In this document: positions 1-7,830 of the stretch, one piece after another | How positions within the stretch are numbered: position 1 is the first letter of the stretch | Layout: each line of letters starts with the position of its first letter | Assembly (NCBI GenBank): GCA_965371445.1 | Contig: CBDUYN010000012.1 | Location: forward strand, 1 to 64,000 | DNA: 64,000 nt | Origin: DASWIG01 sp965371445 | GTDB taxonomy: Bacteria; Acidobacteriota; Thermoanaerobaculia; Multivoradales; J023 | Direction of reading: 5' to 3' | The notes under the pieces: generated by a model | Seen by the model: the letters and a program-made list of their open reading frames with translations, nothing else | What the model was told of the DNA's origin: nothing | The model's database searches: none | Position numbers and translations under genes: made by a program

Positions 1-333
1 CTTGAAAAATCCAAGTGGACTTAACGGGACCCGGGAAGAGGAGGCGAAAACTCGGGTGCCGTTTCCGGGACCCAGGAAGAGGACCCGAAGAATCGGGATG
101 GCATTTCCGGGTCCCGGGAAGAGGACTTGAAAAATCCAAGTGGACTTAACGGGACCCGGGAAGAGGAGGCGAAAACTCGGATGCCGTTTCCGGGACCCGG
201 GAAGGGGACCCGAAAAATCGGGCTGGCATTTCCGGGACCCGGGAAGAGGGCTTGGAGAATTCAAGTGTACTTACCGGGACCCGGGAAGGGGACCAGAAAA
301 ACTCGGATGGCATTTCCGGGACCCGGAAGAGGA
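1..333. repeat. 42-bp interspersed palindromic tandem array
   Basis: Eight near-identical boxes, CCGGGACCCGGGAAGAGG or one-base variants, recur every 41-42 bp (box starts near 25, 66, 108, 150, 191, 232, 274 and 317). The spacers come in three alternating types, so the first part also has a 125-bp super-period. Each box contains the perfect inverted repeat CCGGG-A-CCCGG. Most spacers form their own hairpin: ACTTG/CAAGT, CCCGA/TCGGG, CTTG/CAAG or CGA/TCG around an A-rich loop. The period is not always a multiple of three and no convincing start codon exists, so I read it as non-coding. It ends about 180 bp before the patatin start. Confidence 0.85.
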
Positions 334-511
334 GCTCGTGGTATGACCTTACAGTATTTCCTGGACGTAGAATCAGGCTTGAGGAGTAGATCGGCGCCCG
401 TTGCTCTTGCCGATATGACAATTTCTCAGCCTGCCGCCCCCGTCCGGCCAGGCCCTTGGCTGTCGGGTCCCCGGCCTGTAGAATCCAATCACCCCGGAGA
501 TCCGAAATCCC

Positions 512-2725
512 ATGACGCAGCCACGGAAAAGTTCGATGGCCTTCGAACGACGCACGGCTCGTTCCTCCTGGAGACGATTCCTACCGCTCCTTCTGCCGCT
601 CCTCCTCCCGAGCCTCGTCGCGGCAGACGGCGGCGAGCGCCCCAAGGTCGGGATCGCCTTCGGCGGCGGCGGCGCCAAGGGCGGCGCCCACCTCGGGGTG
701 CTCCTCGTCCTCGAGGAGATGCGCATCCCGGTCGACTACGTCGCCGGGACCAGCATGGGGTCCATCATGGGCGGGCTCTACGCCTCGGGCATGAGTCCCG
801 AGGAGATGAAGGAGGCCCTCTTCCGCGTCGACTGGGACGACGCCATGCGGGACCAGACGTCGCGTCAGGACCTCTCCTTCCGGCGCAAGGAGGACTCCCA
901 GCGCTACCTCCTCGACCTCGAGGTGGGCGTCAAGAAAAGCGGCCTCGAGTGGCCCGCCGGCCTCCTGTCCGGCCAGAAGCTCTTCTTTCACCTCCAGGCC
1001 CTGACCCTGCCGGTGGCCGACGTCGACGACTTCGACCGGCTGCCGATTCCCTTTCGGGCGGTGGCCACCGACATCCAGGTCGGCGAGCCGGTGGTGCTGG
1101 CGAAGGGCAACCTCGCCATGGCGATGCGGGCCTCGATGGCGATCCCCACCGTCTTCTCACCGGTGGTGCTCGACGGCCGCCTCCTGGTCGACGGCGGAGT
1201 GACCAACAACCTCCCGGTAGACGTGGTACGCGCCATGGGCGCCGACGTCGTCATCGCCATCGACCTCGGAGCGCCTCTGGAGTCGCGCAAGGTGAATTCG
1301 CTCTTGCAGATCCAGAACCAGACGAGTCGCATGCTGGTGCGCAAGAACATGGAGCCCCAGCTCGCCGCCGCCGACATCGTCCTGCACCCCACCGTCAGCC
1401 ACTTCGGGACGCTCAACTTCGCGGCGCTCCAGGAGATCTTCGAGGCGGGAGTCGCCGAAGCGCGGGCCAAAGAAGAGGAGCTGCGCCCTCTCGCCGTCTC
1501 GGCAGCGGAGTACCGGGAATATCAAGAGCGGCACCGGCGGCAGGAGACGCCGCCGTCGATCCTCGACGGCGTCCGAATCGTCGGCAATGAACGCATCGAC
1601 GGAAGAATCATCGAGGACCAGATCCGGATGCAGGCCGGCGATTCGCTCGACTTCGACAAGCTCTCCGAAGACCTCGGCCGGATCTACGGGCTGGGACACT
1701 TCAAGCAGGTGTCTTTTTTCCTCGACCGCGGTGGCGGGAAAAACGTCCTGGTGATCGACCTCCACGAGAAGCTCTGGGGTCCCAACTACCTTCACTTCGG
1801 TTTCAACCTGGCCACCGACATCGACGGCGATTTTCGAACCTCGTTCCTGGTCAACCTGCTCAAAACCGGTTTGAATGCTCGGGGAGGAGAGATCCGCACG
1901 GATCTGCTCGTCGGCAAGCCGCGGGAGCTCACCTCCGAGCTCTACCAGCCGCTCGACTTCGACGGACGATGGTTCCTCTCGGCGACCGCCGAAGTCGGTG
2001 TTAGGCCGACGACTTTCTTCGCAGACGACAAGGCGATCGCGGAGACCGACCTGCAGCGAGGCCAGCTGCGGCTCGAGGTGGGTGTGCAGTCCAATCGGAC
2101 GGCGGAGATCCGGCTCGGGATCGTGCGCGGACGGGGATCGGTCAAGATCACTTCCGGGTCCCTGCCCTACGAGGACCTCTCGGACGTCGACTTCGCGGGG
2201 GTCCGGCTCCTCGCCCAGGTCGACCGTCTCGACGACGTCGAGTTTCCCCGCGCGGGAGCCTCGGCGTTCCTGCAAGCCTTCGCGTCACGGGAGGATCTCG
2301 GTGCGGACTTCGAGTACGAAACCGTCGAAGGCCGGTGGCTCGAGTTCTGGAGCTGGAGGTCCAACACGATCTTCGCCGGCCTCGGCGGCGGCTGGGCGTC
2401 GGAGGACACTCCCTTCTGGGCCGAGCTTTCGATCGGCGGCCTGACCTCGTTCTCCGGCTTTCCCGACGACGCGTTGCGCGGCCGCTTCTACGGCGTGGCT
2501 CGCCTCGGTTTCTATCGCGAGGTGTGGCGCAACAAGCTCTTCGGCGGCTGGCTCGAGGCCGGCAACATGTGGGACGACGTCGACCAGGCCGACCTCGACG
2601 ACCTGATCCACGCCACGACGCTCTTTGCCGGGGCCAGGACGCGGATCGGTCCCGTCTACCTGGGCTACGGCCGGGCCGGTGGGAATCGGGACAAGCTCTA
2701 CTTGATCGTCGGCCGCAGGCTCTGA
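512..2725 (+). CDS. Patatin-like phospholipase with POTRA and BamA-type barrel (PlpD-like, type Vd)
   Basis: This 737-aa protein has the order signal peptide, patatin lipase, one POTRA and 16-strand surface-antigen barrel, like Pseudomonas PlpD, and is close to that family's usual length. A hydrophobic signal segment spans residues 22-38. The oxyanion-hole glycines are in GGGGAKGG (50-57), the nucleophile is Ser81 in GTSMG, and the catalytic Asp is in VDGGVTNN near residue 227. The C-terminus ends in short barrel strands (LIVGRRL). Family knowledge predicts a phospholipase A activity carried or exported by its own outer-membrane barrel. A highly similar paralogue lies on the opposite strand at 46431-48620. 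The ATG at 512 is the first with a plausible signal peptide; the next ATG (codon 9) is also possible. Confidence 0.9.
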   Translation: MTQPRKSSMAFERRTARSSWRRFLPLLLPLLLPSLVAADGGERPKVGIAFGGGGAKGGAHLGVLLVLEEMRIPVDYVAGTSMGSIMGGLYASGMSPEEMKEALFRVDWDDAMRDQTSRQDLSFRRKEDSQRYLLDLEVGVKKSGLEWPAGLLSGQKLFFHLQALTLPVADVDDFDRLPIPFRAVATDIQVGEPVVLAKGNLAMAMRASMAIPTVFSPVVLDGRLLVDGGVTNNLPVDVVRAMGADVVIAIDLGAPLESRKVNSLLQIQNQTSRMLVRKNMEPQLAAADIVLHPTVSHFGTLNFAALQEIFEAGVAEARAKEEELRPLAVSAAEYREYQERHRRQETPPSILDGVRIVGNERIDGRIIEDQIRMQAGDSLDFDKLSEDLGRIYGLGHFKQVSFFLDRGGGKNVLVIDLHEKLWGPNYLHFGFNLATDIDGDFRTSFLVNLLKTGLNARGGEIRTDLLVGKPRELTSELYQPLDFDGRWFLSATAEVGVRPTTFFADDKAIAETDLQRGQLRLEVGVQSNRTAEIRLGIVRGRGSVKITSGSLPYEDLSDVDFAGVRLLAQVDRLDDVEFPRAGASAFLQAFASREDLGADFEYETVEGRWLEFWSWRSNTIFAGLGGGWASEDTPFWAELSIGGLTSFSGFPDDALRGRFYGVARLGFYREVWRNKLFGGWLEAGNMWDDVDQADLDDLIHATTLFAGARTRIGPVYLGYGRAGGNRDKLYLIVGRRL

Positions 2726-2757
2726 GCTTTCGCCGAAGGCGAGCCGAAAGCGGGAGG

Positions 2758-3009
2758 TTCGAGATCGCACCGGTGGCGTAGGCGACATTCCTGTTTCGGT
2801 TCGAGATCGCACCGGTGGCGTAGGCGACATTCCTGTTTCGGTTCGAGATCGCACCGGTGGCGTTGGCGACATTCCTGTTTCGGTTCGAGATCGCACCGGT
2901 GGCGTTGGCGACATTCCCGTTTCGGTTTAAAATCGCACCGTTTGCGCTGGTGACAGGGCCGCGGCGGTTCGAGATCGCACCGTTTGCACTGGTGTCAGGC
3001 CCGCGAGAT
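2758..3009. repeat. Second 42-bp tandem array, six units
   Basis: Units starting at 2758, 2800, 2842, 2884, 2926 and 2968 have a strict 42-bp period. The first four begin TTCGAGATCGCACCGGTGGCG and are nearly identical, each containing the 8-bp palindrome CACCGGTG. Units five and six have diverged (CACCGTTTGC) but keep the flanking CACC...GGTG complementarity. The sequence is unrelated to the array at 1-333 although the period is the same. The last unit runs directly into a truncated LuxR-type gene. Its start overlaps no gene and sits 33 bp after the patatin stop. Confidence 0.9.
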
Positions 3010-3181
3010 CCTCGGCCTTCTGGCCGGGCGCTTGAGCAACCGGGAGATCGCGGACCGGCTCTTCATCTCACCGGCCACTGTCAAGCGTCACACCCACAGC
3101 ATCTACGAGAAGCTCGTCGTGTCGGGCCGCCGGGAGGCCGTGACCAAGGCGCTCGGGCTTGGCATTCTCAGCGACCGCTGA
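2999..3181 (+). pseudogene. LuxR-family C-terminal HTH remnant
   Basis: About 60 residues match only the end of a LuxR/MalT-type regulator: REILGLLAGRLSNREIADRL, then FISPATVKRHTHSIYEKL and a short tail ending GLGILSDR. This is the complete DNA-binding helix-turn-helix without any ATPase, TPR or receiver part. Homology begins exactly where the 42-bp repeat array stops, so the 5' part was lost or replaced by the repeats. A TTG at 2984 could in principle start a 65-aa protein, but no ribosome-binding site is visible. Most likely a dead fragment; a stand-alone HTH repressor cannot be excluded. Confidence 0.75.
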
Positions 3182-3253
3182 CCCCTCGCCGTCCGATCCA
3201 GCAGCACAGGCGAGATGACGCACGAGAGCCGATGCGTTGCCTGGATCTGCGAT

Positions 3254-3682
3254 CTAATCGGAAGGCGGATGCCAGCCGGCCTTGACCCATGACCTCCGGC
3301 CTTCGACCAGCGACTTCCGGTTGAGCTGCAATGCGTTCACCGTCACGCGGCCGGTCGGTGTCTTGCCGAGGACGTGTGTGCCGGTGTCCGACCACTCGAA
3401 ATGCTCGTCCCAGCTCTGTTCCCGCGGGTTGAAGATGGACGCCACTTCACCGGTCTGGGGATCTCGCGCCGAGATCCTGTTGCCTTTGCGGCCATTACAT
3501 GCCGAGCAGGCGAGCCAGAGATTCTCTTCCTCGGTCGGTCCTCCGAGGGATTCGGGAATCAGGTGGTCGATCGTCATCGTCATTCCGACGATCTTTTCCG
3601 AGCTCAGACAGTACCCACAACGGTAGCGGCCTTGCTTGGCTACCCGGCGCCGCAGCTCTCGAGGGATGTAGGACGAGCTCAT
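3254..3682 (-). CDS. HNH endonuclease
   Basis: A 142-aa protein with a compact HNH fold. A zinc ribbon is formed by Cys22-x2-Cys25 and Cys59-x2-Cys62. The catalytic segment has Asp39-His40 in TIDHLIPES, Asn54 in NLWLAC, and a terminal CNGRKGN. Members are metal-dependent DNA nucleases found in restriction, mobile and toxin contexts. The start ATG overlaps the stop of the upstream gene (ATGA), so the two are translationally coupled. No methyltransferase is adjacent, so a classical restriction system is unlikely; a toxin or homing-type role is inference. Confidence 0.8.
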   Translation of the reverse strand: MSSSYIPRELRRRVAKQGRYRCGYCLSSEKIVGMTMTIDHLIPESLGGPTEEENLWLACSACNGRKGNRISARDPQTGEVASIFNPREQSWDEHFEWSDTGTHVLGKTPTGRVTVNALQLNRKSLVEGRRSWVKAGWHPPSD

Positions 3683-4089
3683 CGCGAGCTGAGAAGCTCG
3701 TCGACGTCGTGGCCGCGCTCGACCAGAAGCCCGGCGGCGCGGGCTCGGACCAGCACGGCCCGGTCGTAGGCATGGAGGAGGGTTGCGTGGACGTCGCTTT
3801 CGGAGCGGGTCAAGCCTTCGCTCTGCTGCTTGAAGTTCAGGGCCTCGAGCTGCGCCTGCTTCTCAGGGGTGAGGGTGCTGCGCGCCGCTCGCCAGAGGGC
3901 GGTGTCGTCGAGGAGGTCGAGGCTCTCGACGACGGCGGCCATGTCGTCGGGCAGACTTTCCTCTTCGACGGCCGTTGTGACGAGGTTGAGGACCTCGGTC
4001 TCCACAGTCAGTCGGGCGCGCCGGGCGCGGCTTCTGATCTGCTCGTAGAGCGGGATGGGGAGTTGTAGCGTGATGGCGTGGGTCGACAT
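3679..4089 (-). CDS. Small RHH-like protein, partner of the HNH nuclease
   Basis: A 136-aa protein beginning MSTHAITLQLPIPLYEQI, the typical beta-strand then helix start of a ribbon-helix-helix DNA-binding or antitoxin fold. The remainder is helical and acidic (VEEESLPDD), with a second helical domain to the C-terminus. It overlaps the HNH gene by ATGA, the arrangement usual for antitoxin-toxin or regulator-effector pairs. I recognise no exact family. Its role as a regulator or neutraliser of the HNH nuclease is inferred from position and fold. No other gene lies within 245 bp upstream, so the pair is probably a self-contained cassette. Confidence 0.6.
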   Translation of the reverse strand: MSTHAITLQLPIPLYEQIRSRARRARLTVETEVLNLVTTAVEEESLPDDMAAVVESLDLLDDTALWRAARSTLTPEKQAQLEALNFKQQSEGLTRSESDVHATLLHAYDRAVLVRARAAGLLVERGHDVDELLSSR

Positions 4090-4334
4090 AAGCGCTCCGT
4101 GGCTGAGTCCACTCTAACAGATCCGGGCAACGGGAGCCAAGGTCTTGCCCCGGCCGGCGCCGGGACCACGTCGATCTGTACCCTCGCTTGCATCTTCTCG
4201 GGCCATGCGCGCCCCTCGTCCCGCGCCTACTCTGGAGCTAACGCCAACGCTAACGCAGCTCGACCCTGGGAGCCGCCCGCGGAACCCGCCGCGGGCGCCG
4301 CCCACAGCCGAGACGGCGGAGGAGGGCCAAGGCA

Positions 4335-4613
4335 ATGCCGACTCCGATAGGTCCCAGGGACATCAAGTTTCGAGGGCCCGCCACGTATCGCATCCTCGTC
4401 CAGGGCACCCTGAGCGAGCACTGGTGCGACCGGCTCGCCGGCCTGAAGATCACGACCGCATGCTGCGGCGACGCGGCTTCTCGCACGACCCTGGTCGGGG
4501 CGATCCGCGACCAGACCGAGCTGGCCGGTGTGCTCGAGACGCTCTATGAGCTGCACCTGCCGATTCTCAAGGTGGAGTGTGTCGAGGACGAGACCGACAC
4601 GCCGACGAACTGA
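4335..4613 (+). CDS. Conserved small protein of unknown function
   Basis: A 92-aa soluble protein. It opens with a segment reading IKFRGPATYRILVQGTLSEH and includes a short helical stretch LETLYELHLPILKVEC near its end, which looks like a small alpha/beta fold. No signal peptide, catalytic motif or known domain is recognised. It stands alone, with 245 bp of apparently empty sequence before it. Its 3' end touches the remnant of a DUF3604 gene: the stop lies only 27 bp before DUF3604 homology begins, so a deletion has brought the two together. Function not assigned. Confidence 0.6.
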   Translation: MPTPIGPRDIKFRGPATYRILVQGTLSEHWCDRLAGLKITTACCGDAASRTTLVGAIRDQTELAGVLETLYELHLPILKVECVEDETDTPTN

Positions 4614-4639
4614 CCGAACAAGAGCTCAAAGAAGAGGAG

Positions 4640-5770
4640 GCGCACAACGGAAACCTCTCCAACGGTCTCATGTTCGACACGAAGACCTACGAGGGCAATC
4701 CCCTGACGCGCGCCTACGCGGAGACGCGCAGCCGTTACGAGCCGATCTATGAAATGACCCAGGCCAAGGGAACGGGCGAGGCGCATCCCAGCTTGTCCCC
4801 GAATGATGAATTTGCCGGTCAGGAATTACTCGACGCGAGCAACATCATGGGGCGGGTGCCGAAAACCCCCGAGATGCTGCCCAAAGAATATGCAAGACCC
4901 GCTTTGATGGAAGGTTTGCGCCAGCAAGAAAAACTCGGTGCCAATCCCTTCAAGTTCGGCATGATCGGTAGCACCGACAACCATACGTCCCTGCCCTCAA
5001 CCCGGGAAGATAACTGGTTTGGAAAGGCTCCTATCCTGGAGCCTTCAGACGAGCGCTGGGAAGACGTGCTGATCCGCTCGCCGGTTGACCCCAGTCTTTC
5101 TGTTATCGGTAGGGGTTTAAGTGCGGCGGGACTGGCCGCGGTCTGGGCACGAGAGAACACCCGCGAGTCCGTCTGGGATGCGATGCAGCGTCGTGAGGTC
5201 TATGCGACGACCGGCAGCCGCATCGGCGTGCGCGTCTTTGGTGGCTGGGATTTCACGGCCGATGAAGTCGAACGCCATGACTTTGCCCGCAGCGGATATG
5301 CCCGCGGCGTGCCGATGGGCGGAGATCTGACCGCGGCGCCGGCCGGCAAGGCGCCGAGCTTCATGATCCGCGCCCTGCGCGATCCCGACAACGCCAACCT
5401 CGACCGCGTCCAGGTCATCAAGGGCTGGCTCGACGAGGGCGGTGAGACCCACGAGCGTATCTACGACGTGGCCTGCTCGGACGGTCGCGCGATCAGGAAC
5501 CGCCGCTGCGAGCGAGAGGTCGGCAGCACGGTGGATGTCGCGGATGCGAGCTACACCAACACCATCGGCGACCCGCTGCTCACGGCCCACTGGGTCGATC
5601 CCGATTTCGATGCCGGCCAGAGCGCCTTCTACTACGTGCGCGTCATCGAGATCCCGAAGCCGCGCTGGACCGCCTACGACGCTAAGTTCTTCGGCATCGA
5701 CATGCCGGACGACGTCGCCATGACGGTCCAGGACCGCGCCTACACATCGCCCAGCTGGTACACGCCTTGA
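4640..5770 (+). pseudogene. DUF3604 protein, 5'-truncated
   Basis: About 376 codons match the C-terminal 60 percent of DUF3604 proteins, from the HNGNLSNG motif (4643) through GSTDNHTS, TTGSR and the final RAYTSPSWYTP. The N-terminal 270 residues are missing, including the signal peptide and the first metal motif (WGDTHLHT in the intact copies). Homology starts abruptly inside sequence continuous with the preceding small gene. Two neighbouring DUF3604 copies follow at 41- and 61-bp spacing. Without the N-terminal metal site the product should be inactive and would not be exported. A GTG at 4577 opens the frame but has no good ribosome site. Confidence 0.85.
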
Positions 5771-5810
5771 GCACTCAACCACAGAAACGAAGAAAGAGGA
5801 GACTAGGACA

Positions 5811-7769
5811 ATGAGGTCAAATGTCACAACGTTTTCGATGATGGTCGCGATGATGTTCGCGTTTGTTGCTCCTTCGCAAGCACAAGAGACGCCTATACCG
5901 GAAAACTACGAAAAAATGCTCTCCGAGAAGTACAAAGGAAAATCCTACCCACCCTATGCCAAACGGGATTTTCCCAACAGCCTACTGTGGGGTGATTCCC
6001 ACCTCCATACCGGGATTTCTTTCGACGCCGGTGCAGGCGGCTGTATTTTGCTACCTGCAGATGCCTACCGGTTTGCCAGGGGAGATGAGGTCGTGTCCTC
6101 TACTGGGACCCCCATCAAACTCTCTCGGCCCCTGGACTGGCTGGCCGTCACCGATCATACCGACAACATGGATTTTGCCTCGGATTTAGTAGCCGGAAAG
6201 GCAGAAATCCTTGCTCATCCCAAAGCCAAAGAGTGGTATGACCGTATGCAAGGAGGCCCACAAGACAAGATCAAGGTTGCCTATGAGCTAATCGATCTCT
6301 TCGTGAAGCAAAAATTCCCCGAAGAGCTTTACTATGGCGCCGATAAGCCGGCTTATAAGTCGACGTGGGAACGCATCTTAAAGGCGGCTGAGGACTACAA
6401 CGACCCTGGTACATTTACGGCCATTATCGGCTACGAATGGACCTCCCTGCCCAATACCGGGAACAATATGCATAGAAATGTTCTTTACCGTGACGGCGGC
6501 GAAGAAGCCACTCAGATGGTGCCTTACACCACGACCCAACCGCTTGGAAGCCAGGATCCCATGGATCTCTGGAGATGGATGGCGCGGTACGAAGAAAAGA
6601 CCGGTGGAGAGGTCCTTGCCCTGGCGCACAACGGCAATATGTCGAACGGCATCATGTTCCCTGTCGATGCCCAATACACGGGTCGTAAGCTCGACGAGCT
6701 CTATGTCCAGGAGAGGATCAAGCGGGAACCGCTCTATGAGATAACGCAGATGAAGGGAGACGGGGAAGCCCATCCCTATCTCTCACCGGAGGATGAGTTC
6801 GCCGATTACGGAACGTGGGACATCGGAAACATCAATCCGGGGGCGTTCGTCACCGTGAAAGAGGACTACATGCTGGCGGGCGAATACGCCCGTGAAGCCT
6901 TGAAAAATGGATTGCTGCTCGAAGAGCGGCTGGGCACAAACCCGTACAAAATGGGGTTCATGGGAGCCACGGACAGCCACACGGGCCTTGCCACGGCACA
7001 AGAGGACAACTTCTTCGGGAAACATCCCGGGTATGAGCCCGGTCCCAGAAGAATGGAGCATAAATTCTTCGAGAGCACAAAAGGCAAGATCATGGGATGG
7101 GGACAGGTCTCTTCGGGATTGGGCGGGGTCTGGGCCAAAGAGAACACGCGTGAGGCCATCTTCGACGCGATGAAACGAAAAGAGGTGTACGGCACGACCG
7201 GCAGTCGGATGAGTGTTCGATTCTTCGGCGGTTGGGATTTCACGGAGACCGACCTCATGAGCCGCGAGCCGGCCTTTGCGGGTTATCAGAAGGGCGTTCC
7301 CATGGGGGGCGATCTCGAGAAGAACATGGGAAAGAAGTCTCCAACCTTCATGGTCTATTCGCTCCGTGACCCCATCGGTGGAAACCTGGACCGGATCCAG
7401 ATCATCAAGGGCTGGCTCGACGACAAAGGCAAGACCCACGAACGGATCTATGACGTAGCGGTCTCGAACGGACGAAAGATCGCAGCGGACGGCCGATGCA
7501 AAACACCGGTTGGGAACACCGTTGATGCCGCGACCGCGAGCTTCACCAACACCATCGGGGCCTCGGAGCTGGGCACGGTTTGGGCCGATCCCGACTTCGA
7601 TCCCGAGCAAAAGGCCTTTTACTACGCGCGGGTCATCGAGATCCCGACGCCGCGCTGGTCGACGATCGATGCGTTCCGGTTCGGTGTACCTATCCCGGAA
7701 GGGGCGCCTGTATCCACGCAGGAACGCGCCTACACGTCACCGATCTGGTACAATGGAAGTGAAAAGTGA
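5811..7769 (+). CDS. DUF3604 family secreted predicted metal hydrolase (intact)
   Basis: This 652-aa protein has a signal peptide cut after SQA (residue 24). It carries the family motifs WGDSHLHTG (first HxH, near 62), DWLAVTDHTDNMDF, HNGNMSNGIMF and GATDSHTG, and ends RAYTSPIWYNGSEK. The HxH and DH motifs resemble PHP/amidohydrolase metal sites, so hydrolase activity is inferred; no substrate is established for the family. An AAAGAGGAG ribosome site precedes the ATG. Its base composition is visibly less GC-rich than the neighbouring DUF3604 copies, which suggests a separate origin. The last residues (GSEK) are encoded by an AT-rich heptad repeat that leads into a terminator-like hairpin. Confidence 0.9.
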   Translation: MRSNVTTFSMMVAMMFAFVAPSQAQETPIPENYEKMLSEKYKGKSYPPYAKRDFPNSLLWGDSHLHTGISFDAGAGGCILLPADAYRFARGDEVVSSTGTPIKLSRPLDWLAVTDHTDNMDFASDLVAGKAEILAHPKAKEWYDRMQGGPQDKIKVAYELIDLFVKQKFPEELYYGADKPAYKSTWERILKAAEDYNDPGTFTAIIGYEWTSLPNTGNNMHRNVLYRDGGEEATQMVPYTTTQPLGSQDPMDLWRWMARYEEKTGGEVLALAHNGNMSNGIMFPVDAQYTGRKLDELYVQERIKREPLYEITQMKGDGEAHPYLSPEDEFADYGTWDIGNINPGAFVTVKEDYMLAGEYAREALKNGLLLEERLGTNPYKMGFMGATDSHTGLATAQEDNFFGKHPGYEPGPRRMEHKFFESTKGKIMGWGQVSSGLGGVWAKENTREAIFDAMKRKEVYGTTGSRMSVRFFGGWDFTETDLMSREPAFAGYQKGVPMGGDLEKNMGKKSPTFMVYSLRDPIGGNLDRIQIIKGWLDDKGKTHERIYDVAVSNGRKIAADGRCKTPVGNTVDAATASFTNTIGASELGTVWADPDFDPEQKAFYYARVIEIPTPRWSTIDAFRFGVPIPEGAPVSTQERAYTSPIWYNGSEK

Positions 7770-7776
7770 AAAGTGG

Positions 7777-7811
7777 AAAGTGAAGAAATTTTTCACTTTT
7801 AGTTTTTTACT
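7777..7811 (+). terminator. AT-rich hairpin with T-run after DUF3604
   Basis: AAAGTGAA (7777-7784) pairs with TTCACTTT (7792-7799), with G-T extension on both sides, followed by TAGTTTTTTAC. This has the form of a rho-independent terminator but with an A/T-rich stem, striking in a GC-rich genome. It lies at the end of a heptad run of AAGTGAA units from 7757 that also encodes the gene's last residues. Confidence 0.6.
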
Positions 7812-7830
7812 TAATTGAAAGGAGACCCTC

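Noticed and set aside
1..333. CRISPR array
   Set aside because: The units are back-to-back with spacers of three recurring types, not unique spacers. There are no cas genes, and the box is only 17-18 bp.
127..1590. Long plus-strand frame with FPGPGK-type repeats running into the patatin gene
   Set aside because: The repeat period is not consistently a multiple of three. Past the array the frame overlaps the patatin gene out of phase and is Arg/Pro-rich, typical of a shadow frame in GC-rich DNA.
4090..4334. Small RNA or gene in the spacer after the RHH-like gene
   Set aside because: Only a short alternating GCTAACGCCAACGCTAACGC stretch and GC-rich sequence are visible, with no start, promoter or stable hairpin that I could support.
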